Source: Rugamonas sp045984285
GTDB taxonomy: Bacteria > Pseudomonadota > Gammaproteobacteria > Burkholderiales > Burkholderiaceae_D
Direction: 5' to 3'
DNA: 64,000 bases
NCBI RefSeq assembly: GCF_045984285.3
Contig: NZ_JBJQIK030000007.1
Span: 186,001-250,000 of the forward strand
Each line of letters opens with the position of its first letter. Positions within the stretch are counted from its first letter, which is position 1. Below, piece by piece: positions 34,852-43,705 of the stretch. The translations under genes were made by a program, and so were the position numbers. The notes beneath the pieces are model-generated. The model saw only the letters and a program-made list of their open reading frames with translations, did not search any database and was not told the origin of the DNA.

Positions 34852-35754
34852 ATGAAAACGACCGGCATCAATTTCCGCCATCTTTATTTCTTCCGCGTGG
34901 TGGCCGCGGAGGGCAGCCTGACCCGCGCTGCCGAGCGCCTGGGTCTCGCGATCCAGACCGTCAGCGCCCAGCTCTCGGCGCTGGAACAATCGATCGGAAA
35001 GTCGCTGCTGACGCAGCAGGGCCGCCGCCTTGTGCCGACTGAAGCGGGCCGGGTGGCGCTCATCTATGCCGAGCAGATCTTCGAGCTGGGCGACCGCATG
35101 CAGGAGGCGCTGGAGGAAACGGATGCCGGCAAGACCCGGCTGACGGTCGGCATCTCGGATTCCTTGCCCAAGCTGATCGCCTACCGCCTGCTGCGGGCAG
35201 CCCTGCACATGGATATCAAGGTGAAGCTGGTGGTGGTGGAGCGGGAATTCGAGGCGCTGCTGGGCGACCTCGCGCTGCACAAGCTGGACGTGGTGCTGAC
35301 CGACCGTTCGGTACGCGCCACCGCCAGCCTGCGCGTGTTCAGCCACCTGCTGGGGGAAAGCGAGATGATGCTGTTTGGGGCCCCCGCGCTGGCGCGCCGC
35401 CATGGCAAGCAGTTCCCGCGCAGCCTGCAGGGGGCGCCGCTGCTGCTGCCGACGCGGAACAACGCGCTGCGCGGCCGCATCGACACCTGGCTGCTGGAGC
35501 AGGACGTGCGGCCCGACGTGGTGGGCGAGTTCGAGGACAACGCCATGCTGACTACCTTCGCGCGCGACGGCCTGGGCATGTTCTTCGCCCCCGCCCTGCT
35601 GGAAGAGGACATCCGCACCCGGCTCGGGGCCCTGCCCGTGGGCCCGGCCTCCGACCTGCGCGAACAGTTCTACGCCATCTCAAGCGAGCGGCGCATCAAG
35701 CACCCTGCAGTAGAAGCCATCCTGCAGGCGCAAGCCAGCCCTTTCGCGGCCTGA
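34852..35754 (+). CDS. nhaR: LysR-family regulator, NhaR-like
   Basis: 300 residues. The N-terminal helix-turn-helix (NFRHLYFFRVVAAEGSLTRAAERLG) has the INFxHLYYF start typical of NhaR, the activator of the sodium/proton antiporter nhaA in E. coli. The effector domain follows. It is divergent from the DUF475/TerD cluster with a 100-bp shared region, so it may control that cluster rather than nhaA. Its last 59 bases overlap the convergent PEP-CTERM gene. Confidence 0.85.
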   Translation: MKTTGINFRHLYFFRVVAAEGSLTRAAERLGLAIQTVSAQLSALEQSIGKSLLTQQGRRLVPTEAGRVALIYAEQIFELGDRMQEALEETDAGKTRLTVGISDSLPKLIAYRLLRAALHMDIKVKLVVVEREFEALLGDLALHKLDVVLTDRSVRATASLRVFSHLLGESEMMLFGAPALARRHGKQFPRSLQGAPLLLPTRNNALRGRIDTWLLEQDVRPDVVGEFEDNAMLTTFARDGLGMFFAPALLEEDIRTRLGALPVGPASDLREQFYAISSERRIKHPAVEAILQAQASPFAA

Positions 35755-36298
35755 GCGCCCCGTGGCTCCGGCGCCGTTTAAGCTGCAACATTCCCAATGA
35801 TGCGAGCCCCGCCAGCAAGAGCGCCAGCGCCGATGGTTCCGGTATCGGCACCATCTGGCCATCCAGGTAGAAGCGCGAGCTCGAATTGAATACCGCATAC
35901 TGGCCGGAACCCGGCTCGCGCGGATGATTGATATAGAGGCCGACGATGGTTTCTTCCAGCAGCGAACCGCCGGTGAACTTCTGCACATAGAAGAACACGC
36001 CATGTCCGGCTCCGGGGTACAGGAAGCTGAATACCGGGCATTCATAACCGGGCAGCGTGCAGGCGCTGGTTCCGCCGGAGATATAAACTGTCTTGTTCCA
36101 GCTGAAATAGCTCAGCTCCTCCAGTTCCAGCATGCCGTCCCCATCGTTATCCTGCCCTTCAAAAGTGCCGAAGTACTTTCCGCTGGGCACATGCGCAGCC
36201 AACAGCAAATCGGAATAGGCAAAATCGTGGCGTTCCTGGGCATGGAGGGGACTCAGCATCCCCAACAACACGGCGAATACGGCAAATGCACTCTTCAT
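35696..36298 (-). CDS. PEP-CTERM sorting-domain protein with EF-hand-like loop
   Basis: 200 residues. A signal peptide (to about residue 20, LSPLHA) precedes a domain with one 12-residue EF-hand-like loop D50-N-D-G-D-G...E61 and two cysteines (SACTLPGYEC). The PEP-CTERM signal is P153-E-P155, a membrane helix at 157-173 and KRRR at 174-177; an exosortase elsewhere should cut it. Unusually, 23 residues follow the arginines (HGALRPRKGWLAPAGWLL...), encoded over the end of nhaR. Confidence 0.85.
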   Translation of the reverse strand: MKSAFAVFAVLLGMLSPLHAQERHDFAYSDLLLAAHVPSGKYFGTFEGQDNDGDGMLELEELSYFSWNKTVYISGGTSACTLPGYECPVFSFLYPGAGHGVFFYVQKFTGGSLLEETIVGLYINHPREPGSGQYAVFNSSSRFYLDGQMVPIPEPSALALLLAGLASLGMLQLKRRRSHGALRPRKGWLAPAGWLLLQGA

Positions 36299-36416
36299 GG
36301 CTGGCTCCTGGGTGATAGACGCTGCATCGGGGATCGCCGCGCGGCGCGCATTGGGCGGAACGCGGCAGCAGAAGCTTAACGGCTAGTGCCGGTGCGGTGC
36401 AGCACCGTACCTTCGG

Positions 36417-37109
36417 TCAACGAGTGTTGCTGCTGTATTGAGCCGCCAGCGCCGCCAGGCCCGCGTCCGCGTAGCGCAGCATGTCATCCGCCAGGGAATC
36501 CAGGTCGCCGCTAAGGGACGGGAACAGGTTTTCGCGCATGGCGCGCGGCGCCATCAGCAGCGCCAGGCAGGGCGACATCATGAAGAACAGCCCGCGCTGC
36601 AGGCCGGGGCTGTCCGGCGGCAGGCCGAGAATCTGGGTGACGATGCCCAGCATGACCTGGGCCTTGGGCGCAATGGCCTTGTGCACCAGCGTGGGCGCGA
36701 AGGCTGTGGGCGCCAGCAGCTCGCGAATCACCACGCGCGAGCCCCAGTGCGCATCCGGCGCAGCGGCGCGGTGCACGATGCCGGTCAGGATGGTGCGCAG
36801 CTTGGCGCGCGGATCGGTATCGGCCGAGGCCACCGCCTGCATCTCCTCCAGCTTCAGCAAATGGTGATGTGCCTCCACCAGCACCGCCTCGTACAGCTGG
36901 TCGCGGCTGCCGAAGTGGTAGTTCACTGCCGCCAGGTTCACGCCGGCGCGCGCGCAGATTTCCTTGCTGGTGGCATCGGCGTATCCTCGTTCGGCGAACA
37001 CCTGCCCCGCCACGTCCAGCAGTTGCTGGCGGGTGGCGTCGCCATCCGGGCGTTTGCTGCGGGCGGAGGCGGGGGCGGGAACGCGGCTGGAATTTGGCAT
37101 GGCGTGCAT
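36417..37109 (-). CDS. cecR: TetR-family regulator, CecR-like
   Basis: 230 residues. The TetR DNA-binding domain spans about 24-70 (TRQQLLDVAGQVFAERGYAD, then ATSKEICARAGVNLAAVNYH). The C-terminal domain is of the CecR/DUF1956 type. It is divergent from hlyD-ABC-permease-permease-channel genes in the same arrangement as E. coli cecR with ybhGFSR, where CecR represses the exporter. A 22-bp palindrome lies between them at 37149-37170. Confidence 0.88.
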   Translation of the reverse strand: MHAMPNSSRVPAPASARSKRPDGDATRQQLLDVAGQVFAERGYADATSKEICARAGVNLAAVNYHFGSRDQLYEAVLVEAHHHLLKLEEMQAVASADTDPRAKLRTILTGIVHRAAAPDAHWGSRVVIRELLAPTAFAPTLVHKAIAPKAQVMLGIVTQILGLPPDSPGLQRGLFFMMSPCLALLMAPRAMRENLFPSLSGDLDSLADDMLRYADAGLAALAAQYSSNTR

Positions 37110-37148
37110 TGTAAAGGCTATGGCAGGAAGATAGCACGCTACTCAAAT

Positions 37149-37170
37149 AATTCAAATTGTAATTTGAATT
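37149..37170. promoter_or_regulatory. Candidate CecR operator: 22-bp palindrome
   Basis: AATTCAAATT-GT-AATTTGAATT, perfect 10-bp arms, in the middle of the 109-bp region between cecR and ybhG. The size and symmetry fit a TetR dimer site, and it could control both divergent promoters. Confidence 0.75.
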
Positions 37171-37218
37171 TGATGTTAGAATGCGCATCATCGCCACAAC
37201 ATCCTTTCGAGGCCCTGC

Positions 37219-38214
37219 ATGAACAAGAAGCCCATCCTCATCGCCGCCGTGCTGCTCGCGGGCGGCGCCGCGCTGGCCTGGCAGCTGCACACCCCTGCCC
37301 GCAGCACCGGCGTACTGACCCTGTATGGCAATGTGGACGCGCGCCAGGTGTCGCTGGCCTTCAGCGGCAGCGAGCGCATCGCGCGGCTGGATGTGGATGA
37401 AGGCCAGCAGGTAAAAGCCGGCCAGGTGCTGGGCGAACTGGATACGCGCACACTCAAGCTACGGCTGGACCAGGCCCGCGCCCAGGCCGAAGCGCAGCGC
37501 CAGGCGCTGCGCCGACTGCAGGCAGGCAGCCGTCCCGAAGAAGTGGCGCAGGCGCGCGCCGCCGTCGCCGCCGCGCAGGCGGAGGCGGAGCTCGCACAGC
37601 AGCAGTGGCAGCGCCTGCGCGACGCGCAGAAGGATGCGGCGGGCGCCGTAAGCCAACAGGACCTCGACAGCGCCGCCGCACGCCGCAAAGCCACGCAGGC
37701 GCAGCTCGACAACGCCCGCAGCGCCCTGCAGCTGGCGCAGCAGGGACCGCGCGCCGAAGACAAGTCGCAGGCCCAGGCCCGCCTCGATGCGGCGCTGGCC
37801 GACATCGCCCTGCTGGAGCACCAGTTGGCGGAGTCCACGCTGCACGCCCCGCTCAACGCCACCGTGCGCGCGCGGCTGCTGGAGGCGGGCGACATGGCCT
37901 CGCCGCAGCGTCCCGTCTACACGCTGGCCATCACCGATCCGAAATGGGTGCGCGCCTATGTATCCGAGACCGACCTTGGCCGCGTCCGCTCCGGCATGGC
38001 CGCGCGCATCACCATCGATTCGCAGCCGCAGCAGCCGATTGCGGGTAAGGTGGGCTACATCTCCTCGGTCGCGGAATTCACGCCGAAAACGGTACAGACC
38101 GAAGAACTGCGCACTGCCCTGGTCTACGAAGTGCGCGTGCTGGCGGAGGACAAGGCCGACCGCCTGCGCATGGGCATGCCCGCCACCGTCACCATCGATA
38201 CCGCCGCGCGCTGA
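37219..38214 (+). CDS. ybhG: HlyD-family periplasmic adaptor (YbhG-like)
   Basis: 331 residues. It is anchored by an N-terminal hydrophobic segment (about 5-20). The lipoyl half (FSGSERIARLDVDEGQQVKAGQVLGEL), a long alpha-helical hairpin rich in Ala/Gln/Arg (about 75-210) and a beta-barrel domain follow. It should link the inner-membrane ABC exporter to the outer-membrane channel. It is the first gene of the operon and 3 bp precede the ATPase gene. Confidence 0.93.
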   Translation: MNKKPILIAAVLLAGGAALAWQLHTPARSTGVLTLYGNVDARQVSLAFSGSERIARLDVDEGQQVKAGQVLGELDTRTLKLRLDQARAQAEAQRQALRRLQAGSRPEEVAQARAAVAAAQAEAELAQQQWQRLRDAQKDAAGAVSQQDLDSAAARRKATQAQLDNARSALQLAQQGPRAEDKSQAQARLDAALADIALLEHQLAESTLHAPLNATVRARLLEAGDMASPQRPVYTLAITDPKWVRAYVSETDLGRVRSGMAARITIDSQPQQPIAGKVGYISSVAEFTPKTVQTEELRTALVYEVRVLAEDKADRLRMGMPATVTIDTAAR

Positions 38215-38217
38215 ATC

Positions 38218-39942
38218 ATGGCCGGCCAGGATGTCCTTATCGCCAGCGGCCTGCACAAGGCCTTCGGCATCGTGCAGGCACTGCACGATATCTCGCTGCG
38301 CGTGCCACGCGGCACGCTGACGGCGCTGGTTGGCCCGGATGGCGCCGGCAAGACCACGCTGCTGCGCCTGGCCGCCGGGCTGCTGGCGCCCGGCGCAGGT
38401 TCGCTGTCGGTGCTCGGCATCGACGTGGCGGTACAGCCGCAGGCGGTGCAGAACCGCATCAGCTATATGCCCCAGCGCTTCGGCCTGTATGAAGACCTGA
38501 GCGTGCAAGAGAATCTCGACCTCTATGCGGACCTGCACGGCGTGCCCCCGGCCGAACGGCGGCAGCGCTTTGCGCGCCTGCTCGACATGACCGACCTCGC
38601 CCGCTTCACCGCGCGCCCGGCCGGCAAACTATCTGGTGGCATGAAACAGAAGCTGGGCCTGGCCTGCACGCTGGTACGATCGCCCGAACTGCTGCTGCTG
38701 GACGAGCCGACCGTCGGTGTCGATCCCCTGTCGCGCCGCGAGCTATGGCAGATCGTGCAGCAGCTGGTGGACGAAGAACAACTCAGCGTCATCGTCAGCA
38801 CCTCCTATATGGACGAAGCGGAACGCTGCGCACAGGTGTGCGTGATGCACGAAGGCCGCATCCTCGCCACCGGCACGCCGGACTCCATTCGCGGCATGGC
38901 CGATGGCCTGTGCTTCACCGCAGCGCCAGCGCATGGCGAACCGGCGCGCGCACTGCAGGCCCGCCTGCTCGACCTGCCCGCCGCCATCATTGACGCCGTG
39001 CCGGAAGGCGGCGAAGTGCGTTACGTGCTGCGTTCCGGCGCGGACACGGCCGCCCTGCAGCCGGCGCTCGACGGCAGCACGCCACGTCCGGCGCGCGCCC
39101 GGCTGGAAGACGGCTTCATGATGATCCTGCGCGAAGGCGCCGGCACAGACGCCGCCGTGCCGCCCGCCGCCACAGGCAGTGCGGCGCCGGCGGGCGCCGG
39201 CCCGGTGATCGAAGTGCATGACCTGGTGCGCAAGTTCGGCGACTTCACGGCTGTCGCCAGCACCAGCTTCAGCGTGCGGCGCGGCGAGATCTTCGGCCTG
39301 CTGGGCCCCAATGGCGCCGGTAAGACCACCACCTTCCGCATGCTCTGCGGCCTGCTGCCCGCCAGCAGCGGCACGCTGCGCGTGGCAGGCGTTAACCTGC
39401 GCACGGCGCGTGCGGCGGCACGTGCCCGCATCGGCTACGTGGCGCAAAAGTTTTCCCTGTACGGCAACCTGACCGTCGAAGAAAACCTCAACTTCTTCGG
39501 CGGCGCCTATGGCCTGTACGGCGCGCGGCTGCAGCAGCGCATCGCCGACATGCTCGACCAGTTCCACCTGCGCGGCACCGAAAACCGCGCCAGCGGCGAA
39601 CTGCCCGGCGGCTTCCGCCAGCGCCTGGCCATGGCCGCCGGCCTGCTGCACGAACCGGACATCCTCTTCCTCGACGAGCCCACCAGCGGCGCCGATCCGC
39701 TGGCGCGCCGCGAGTTCTGGCGCCGCATCACGGCGTTGTCGGAAGCGGGCGTCACCATCATCATCACCACCCACTTCATGGAAGAAGCCGAGTATTGCGA
39801 CCGCATCGTGATCCAGGACGCAGGCAAGGTGCTGGCGCTCGGCACGCCGGCGCAGGTGCGCGCGCAGGCCGGCCATGCCGCCAACATGGAGGACGCCTTC
39901 ATCGGCATCGTGGAACGCGGGCGCGAAGGAGCTGCAGCATGA
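38218..39942 (+). CDS. ybhF: ABC exporter ATPase with two fused nucleotide-binding domains (YbhF-like)
   Basis: 574 residues. Domain 1 has Walker A GPDGAGKTT (39-47), signature LSGGMKQK and LLDEPTVGVD. Domain 2 has Walker A GPNGAGKTT (about 363-371), signature LPGGFRQR and FLDEPTSGAD. An Ala/Pro-rich linker (about 310-325) joins them. The first domain keeps a canonical signature while the second reads LPGGF, as commonly seen in YbhF. It powers the permeases YbhS and YbhR. Its stop overlaps the ybhS start. Confidence 0.95.
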   Translation: MAGQDVLIASGLHKAFGIVQALHDISLRVPRGTLTALVGPDGAGKTTLLRLAAGLLAPGAGSLSVLGIDVAVQPQAVQNRISYMPQRFGLYEDLSVQENLDLYADLHGVPPAERRQRFARLLDMTDLARFTARPAGKLSGGMKQKLGLACTLVRSPELLLLDEPTVGVDPLSRRELWQIVQQLVDEEQLSVIVSTSYMDEAERCAQVCVMHEGRILATGTPDSIRGMADGLCFTAAPAHGEPARALQARLLDLPAAIIDAVPEGGEVRYVLRSGADTAALQPALDGSTPRPARARLEDGFMMILREGAGTDAAVPPAATGSAAPAGAGPVIEVHDLVRKFGDFTAVASTSFSVRRGEIFGLLGPNGAGKTTTFRMLCGLLPASSGTLRVAGVNLRTARAAARARIGYVAQKFSLYGNLTVEENLNFFGGAYGLYGARLQQRIADMLDQFHLRGTENRASGELPGGFRQRLAMAAGLLHEPDILFLDEPTSGADPLARREFWRRITALSEAGVTIIITTHFMEEAEYCDRIVIQDAGKVLALGTPAQVRAQAGHAANMEDAFIGIVERGREGAAA

Positions 39943-41024
39943 ACCTGCGCCGCCTCATCGCCCTCACCCGCAAGGAATTCCGCCAGCTGCTGCGCGATTC
40001 CAGCAACCTCGCCATAGGCGTGCTGCTGCCCATCGTGCTGATCCTCATCTTCGGCTATGGCCTGTCGCTGGATGTGAAAAACGCCCCCATCGCCATTGTG
40101 ATGGAAGACAGTTCGCCCACGGCCAGCGAAGCAGTGGCGGGCCTGCAGCTGTCGCCCGTGTTCTCGCCTGTCATGCTGGGCTCCATGCACGAAGCGGAAC
40201 AGCTGATGCTCGCGCGCCGGGTGGACGCCATCGTCCGCGTGCCGTCCACCTTCCCTGGCGACCTCGCGGCCGGCAAGGGCCGTATTCAGCTGCTGGTGCA
40301 CGGCTCCGAAGCCAACCGCGCCACCATCATCATGAACTACGCGAGCGCAGCGCTGGCCCGTCCGCGCGGGCCGGCGCAAGGCGTGAGCATCGAACAGCGC
40401 ATGTGGTTCAACGCCGCCAACACCAGCACCTGGTACCTGGTGCCCGGCCTTATTGTGCTGATCATGACGCTGGTCGGCGCCTTCCTCACGGCGCTGGTCA
40501 TGGCGCGCGAATGGGAGCGCGGAACGCTGGAAGCACTGTTCGTCACGCCGGTGCGGCCCGCCGAAATCCTGCTGGCGAAAATCATTCCCTACTTCTGCGT
40601 CGGCATGGGCGGCCTCGTACTGTGCCTGCTGGCTGCGCGCCTGCTGTTCGATGTGCCGATGCAGGGATCGCTGATCCTGCTGCTGCTCAGCTCCATGCTC
40701 TACCTCTTCGTGGCGGTGGGCATGGGCCTGCTGATTTCCAGCGTCACGCGCAACCAGTTCCTCGCCAGCCAGGTCGCCCTGCTCACCAGCTTCATGCCCT
40801 CGCTGATGCTGTCCGGCTTCCTGTTCGACCTGCGCAATGTGCCCGCCGTGGTGCGCGGCGTTGGCCATATCCTGCCCGCCACCTATTTCATGGAACTGGT
40901 GAAAACCCTCTTCCTCGCCGGGAACGTGTGGCCGCTCATCCTGCGCAACTGCGCCATCCTCGCCGCCTATGCCGTGGTGCTGCTGGGGCTCGCGCGCTTT
41001 GTCACCCGCAAAAAACTCGACTGA
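39939..41024 (+). CDS. ybhS: ABC-2 type exporter permease (YbhS-like)
   Basis: 361 residues from the ATG at 39939, which overlaps the ybhF stop (ATGA). One N-terminal membrane helix (about 23-43), a large periplasmic domain (about 45-170) and five C-terminal helices, the standard ABC-2 (DrrB-like) layout. EWERGTLEALFVTPVRPAEILLAK is the family motif. It pairs with YbhR; drugs such as cephalosporins or chloramphenicol are substrates of the E. coli system. Confidence 0.94.
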   Translation: MNLRRLIALTRKEFRQLLRDSSNLAIGVLLPIVLILIFGYGLSLDVKNAPIAIVMEDSSPTASEAVAGLQLSPVFSPVMLGSMHEAEQLMLARRVDAIVRVPSTFPGDLAAGKGRIQLLVHGSEANRATIIMNYASAALARPRGPAQGVSIEQRMWFNAANTSTWYLVPGLIVLIMTLVGAFLTALVMAREWERGTLEALFVTPVRPAEILLAKIIPYFCVGMGGLVLCLLAARLLFDVPMQGSLILLLLSSMLYLFVAVGMGLLISSVTRNQFLASQVALLTSFMPSLMLSGFLFDLRNVPAVVRGVGHILPATYFMELVKTLFLAGNVWPLILRNCAILAAYAVVLLGLARFVTRKKLD

Positions 41025-41032
41025 GGCAAGCC

Positions 41033-42160
41033 ATGGAAATCGTCATCCCCCTGCTGCGCCGCATCGCCAACCTGTGCCGCAAGGAGTTCCTCGCCGTACT
41101 GAAGGACCCGCGCAGCCGCGCCATCCTCATCGTGCCCGCACTGGTGCAGAGCATGCTGTTCGGCTATGCGGCAACCTACGAACTGAGCAACGTGCCCTAC
41201 GCGGTGCTGGACCGCAGCCACAGCGCCGCATCGGCCGAGCTGCTGGCCAAGCTGGATGGCGGCGGCATCTTCCACCGCATCGCTTCCGTACAGTCGCAAA
41301 GCCAAGTGGAAACGCTGATCGACACACAGAAGGTCCTGCTCGTGCTGCACTTTCCGCCCGACTTCGAACGCGCACTCTACGAAGGACGCGCCGCGCCGCT
41401 GCAGCTGATACTCGACGGCCGCAACTCCAACACGGCCGGTTCCGCCGCCTCCCACGTCGGCGCGGTGGCGGGGGACTTCAACCGCAGCTGGCGCGAACGC
41501 CACGGCGGCGCCGCACCGCCGCTGCAGGTGGAAACCCGCGCCTGGTACAACCCCAACCTGGAAACCCGATGGAACCTGATGCCCGGCCTGATCGCGGCCC
41601 TCAGCATGCTGCAAACCCTGCTGCTGACGGCGCTCTCGGTCGCGCGCGAGCGTGAACAGGGCACCTTTGACCAGCTGCTGGTAACGCCGCTCACGCCTGC
41701 GGAAATCATGGCCGGCAAGGCGTTGCCGCCGGTATGTATCGGCCTGCTGCAATCCACCATCATCCTGCTGGTCACGCGCTACTGGTTCGGCGTGCCGATG
41801 GCCGGATCGGCGCCGGCGATCTACATGGGCCTCACGCTGTTCACCATTGCCTGCGTCGGCGTCGGACTCTCCATCTCCGCACTGTCCGCCAATATGCAGC
41901 AGGCCATGCTCTACACCTTCGTACTGGTGATGCCCATGATGCTGCTGTCCGGCCTCACCACACCGGTGCGCAATATGCCGCAGCTGCTGCAGTGGCTCAC
42001 GATGGCCAATCCCCTGCGCTTCGCCATCGACATGGTGCAACGCATCTACCTGGAAGGCGTGGGCCTCGGCACGGTATGGCCGGACCTGGTGCCCCTGCTG
42101 ATTATCGCCACGCTCACGCTGCCACTGGCCGCCTGGCTGTTCCGCAACCGACTTGTCTGA
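41033..42160 (+). CDS. ybhR: ABC-2 type exporter permease (YbhR-like)
   Basis: 375 residues from the ATG at 41033, 8 bp after ybhS and behind GAGG. Same topology as YbhS, with the motif REREQGTFDQLLVTPLTPAEIMAGK. The two permeases presumably form a heterodimer served by the tandem ATPase. Confidence 0.94.
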   Translation: MEIVIPLLRRIANLCRKEFLAVLKDPRSRAILIVPALVQSMLFGYAATYELSNVPYAVLDRSHSAASAELLAKLDGGGIFHRIASVQSQSQVETLIDTQKVLLVLHFPPDFERALYEGRAAPLQLILDGRNSNTAGSAASHVGAVAGDFNRSWRERHGGAAPPLQVETRAWYNPNLETRWNLMPGLIAALSMLQTLLLTALSVAREREQGTFDQLLVTPLTPAEIMAGKALPPVCIGLLQSTIILLVTRYWFGVPMAGSAPAIYMGLTLFTIACVGVGLSISALSANMQQAMLYTFVLVMPMMLLSGLTTPVRNMPQLLQWLTMANPLRFAIDMVQRIYLEGVGLGTVWPDLVPLLIIATLTLPLAAWLFRNRLV

Positions 42161-42173
42161 ACTGGACTTCATC

Positions 42174-43622
42174 ATGAAAACCCTGCCCCTTACCCTGCTC
42201 TGCGCCGCGCTCGCCGCCTGCACCGCTGCGGGTCCCGACTATCATGCCCCGCAAGCCGCCGCGCCGCAGCAATGGAAGGAATGGCATGGCGGCGCCGCCG
42301 AACTGGGCGACACAGGACTGCCAGCCGGCGACAAGCCGGCCTTCGCACGCCTCAACGATCCCGTGCTGGCCGGGTTGCTGGCCCAGGCCGGCGCCAATCT
42401 CGACCTGAAAACTGCCGCGCTGCGCTTCGCGCAAAGCCGCAGGCAGCGCGACCTCACCGCCAGCCAGCAGGGTCCGCAGCTGGGCGTGCATGCGGGCGCC
42501 ACACGCCAGCGCCAGAGCGAGACGGGCGCCGCCACGCGCATGGCCGCCGCCCTGGCGCCCGGATCGCGCGACGCGCTGGTTGCGGTGCTGAGCGATCCCT
42601 TCACCGTCTACCAGGCCGGTTTCGACGCCAGCTGGGAGCTCGACCTGTGGGGCCGCGTGCGCCGCGGCATCGAGGCGGCCGACGCGGAAGCCGGCGCCGC
42701 CAGCGCGCAGCTGCGCCAGGTGCAGCTCAGCGTTGCCGTGGAGGTGGCGCGCAACTACTACCAGCTGCGCGCCGCCCAGCACGAACAGGCACTCGCCAGC
42801 GAAGACATCGACGCCACGCTGCAGCTGCTGAAGCTGGCCGAGGTACGACAGCGCCAGGGCCTTGCCAACGCCATCGATACGGCAAGGCTGGAGGCCCAGC
42901 TTGCGCAGCAGCGCGCCACGCTTCCCGCCCTCCTTGAACAGGAAGCACAGGCGCTGAATGCCTTGTCGCTGCTGACTGCGCAGCTGCCGGGCTCCCTGCG
43001 CGACCTGGCGGGCGACCGCACCGTGCCGCCCGCGCCCGACTTCACCGCCGGCCTGCCCGGCGAGCTGCTGCGCCGCCGTCCCGACGTGCAGGCCGCCGAA
43101 CACCGCCTGCATGCGGCCACCGCATCGATCGGCGTGGCAAAGGCCGACCTCTACCCGCGCATTACGCTCGGCGTCTCCGCCGGCCTGGAATCGCTCAGCG
43201 GCGGCGGGCTCGATGACTGGGGCAGCCGCCAATGGTCTATCGGCCCAGGCCTCAGCCTTCCCCTGTTCGACAACGGCCGCCGCCGGGCCGCGGTGCAGCT
43301 GCGTGAACTACAGCAGCAGGAAGCCGCCGTGAGCTTCCAGAAAACGGTGCTCGGCGCCTGGCATGAAATGGACGATGCGCTCTCTGCCTATGCCGCCGAA
43401 CGCCAGCGCCAGCAGCAGTGGCAGCAGCGCGAACGCAGCGCCACCAGCGCGCTGGCGCTCGCACAGGTCCGCCAGCAGCGCGGCCTGAGCGACGCCCAGC
43501 CCCTGCTCGACGCCCGCCGCGCGGCCCTGCAGGCGCAGCGCGAACGGGTGCGCAGCGAAGCCGCGCTGGCACTGCGCCTGCTGGCGATCTGCAAGGCTGC
43601 CGCTGTCACGCCGGAAGCATGA
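42174..43622 (+). CDS. Outer-membrane efflux lipoprotein (NodT/TolC family)
   Basis: 482 residues from the ATG at 42174. The lipobox LAAC puts a lipidated cysteine at about residue 14. Two outer-membrane efflux repeats follow, with long alanine/glutamine-rich helices forming the periplasmic tunnel and short beta segments for the barrel. E. coli ybhGFSR lacks its own channel gene, so this operon is self-contained. Confidence 0.92.
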   Translation: MKTLPLTLLCAALAACTAAGPDYHAPQAAAPQQWKEWHGGAAELGDTGLPAGDKPAFARLNDPVLAGLLAQAGANLDLKTAALRFAQSRRQRDLTASQQGPQLGVHAGATRQRQSETGAATRMAAALAPGSRDALVAVLSDPFTVYQAGFDASWELDLWGRVRRGIEAADAEAGAASAQLRQVQLSVAVEVARNYYQLRAAQHEQALASEDIDATLQLLKLAEVRQRQGLANAIDTARLEAQLAQQRATLPALLEQEAQALNALSLLTAQLPGSLRDLAGDRTVPPAPDFTAGLPGELLRRRPDVQAAEHRLHAATASIGVAKADLYPRITLGVSAGLESLSGGGLDDWGSRQWSIGPGLSLPLFDNGRRRAAVQLRELQQQEAAVSFQKTVLGAWHEMDDALSAYAAERQRQQQWQQRERSATSALALAQVRQQRGLSDAQPLLDARRAALQAQRERVRSEAALALRLLAICKAAAVTPEA

Positions 43623-43705
43623 GTTACCACCAAGAAACATTGAAAATTGCGCTGGGGTGGCCCCGGGTCGGATAAGATGGTGGTTTTCAACTACCCGTCC
43701 ACTCT

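Noticed and set aside
37219..43622. Reading the ybh-like operon as a new export system
   Set aside because: Gene order and domains match the known CecR-YbhGFSR system; only the added outer-membrane channel differs, which is common outside enterobacteria.
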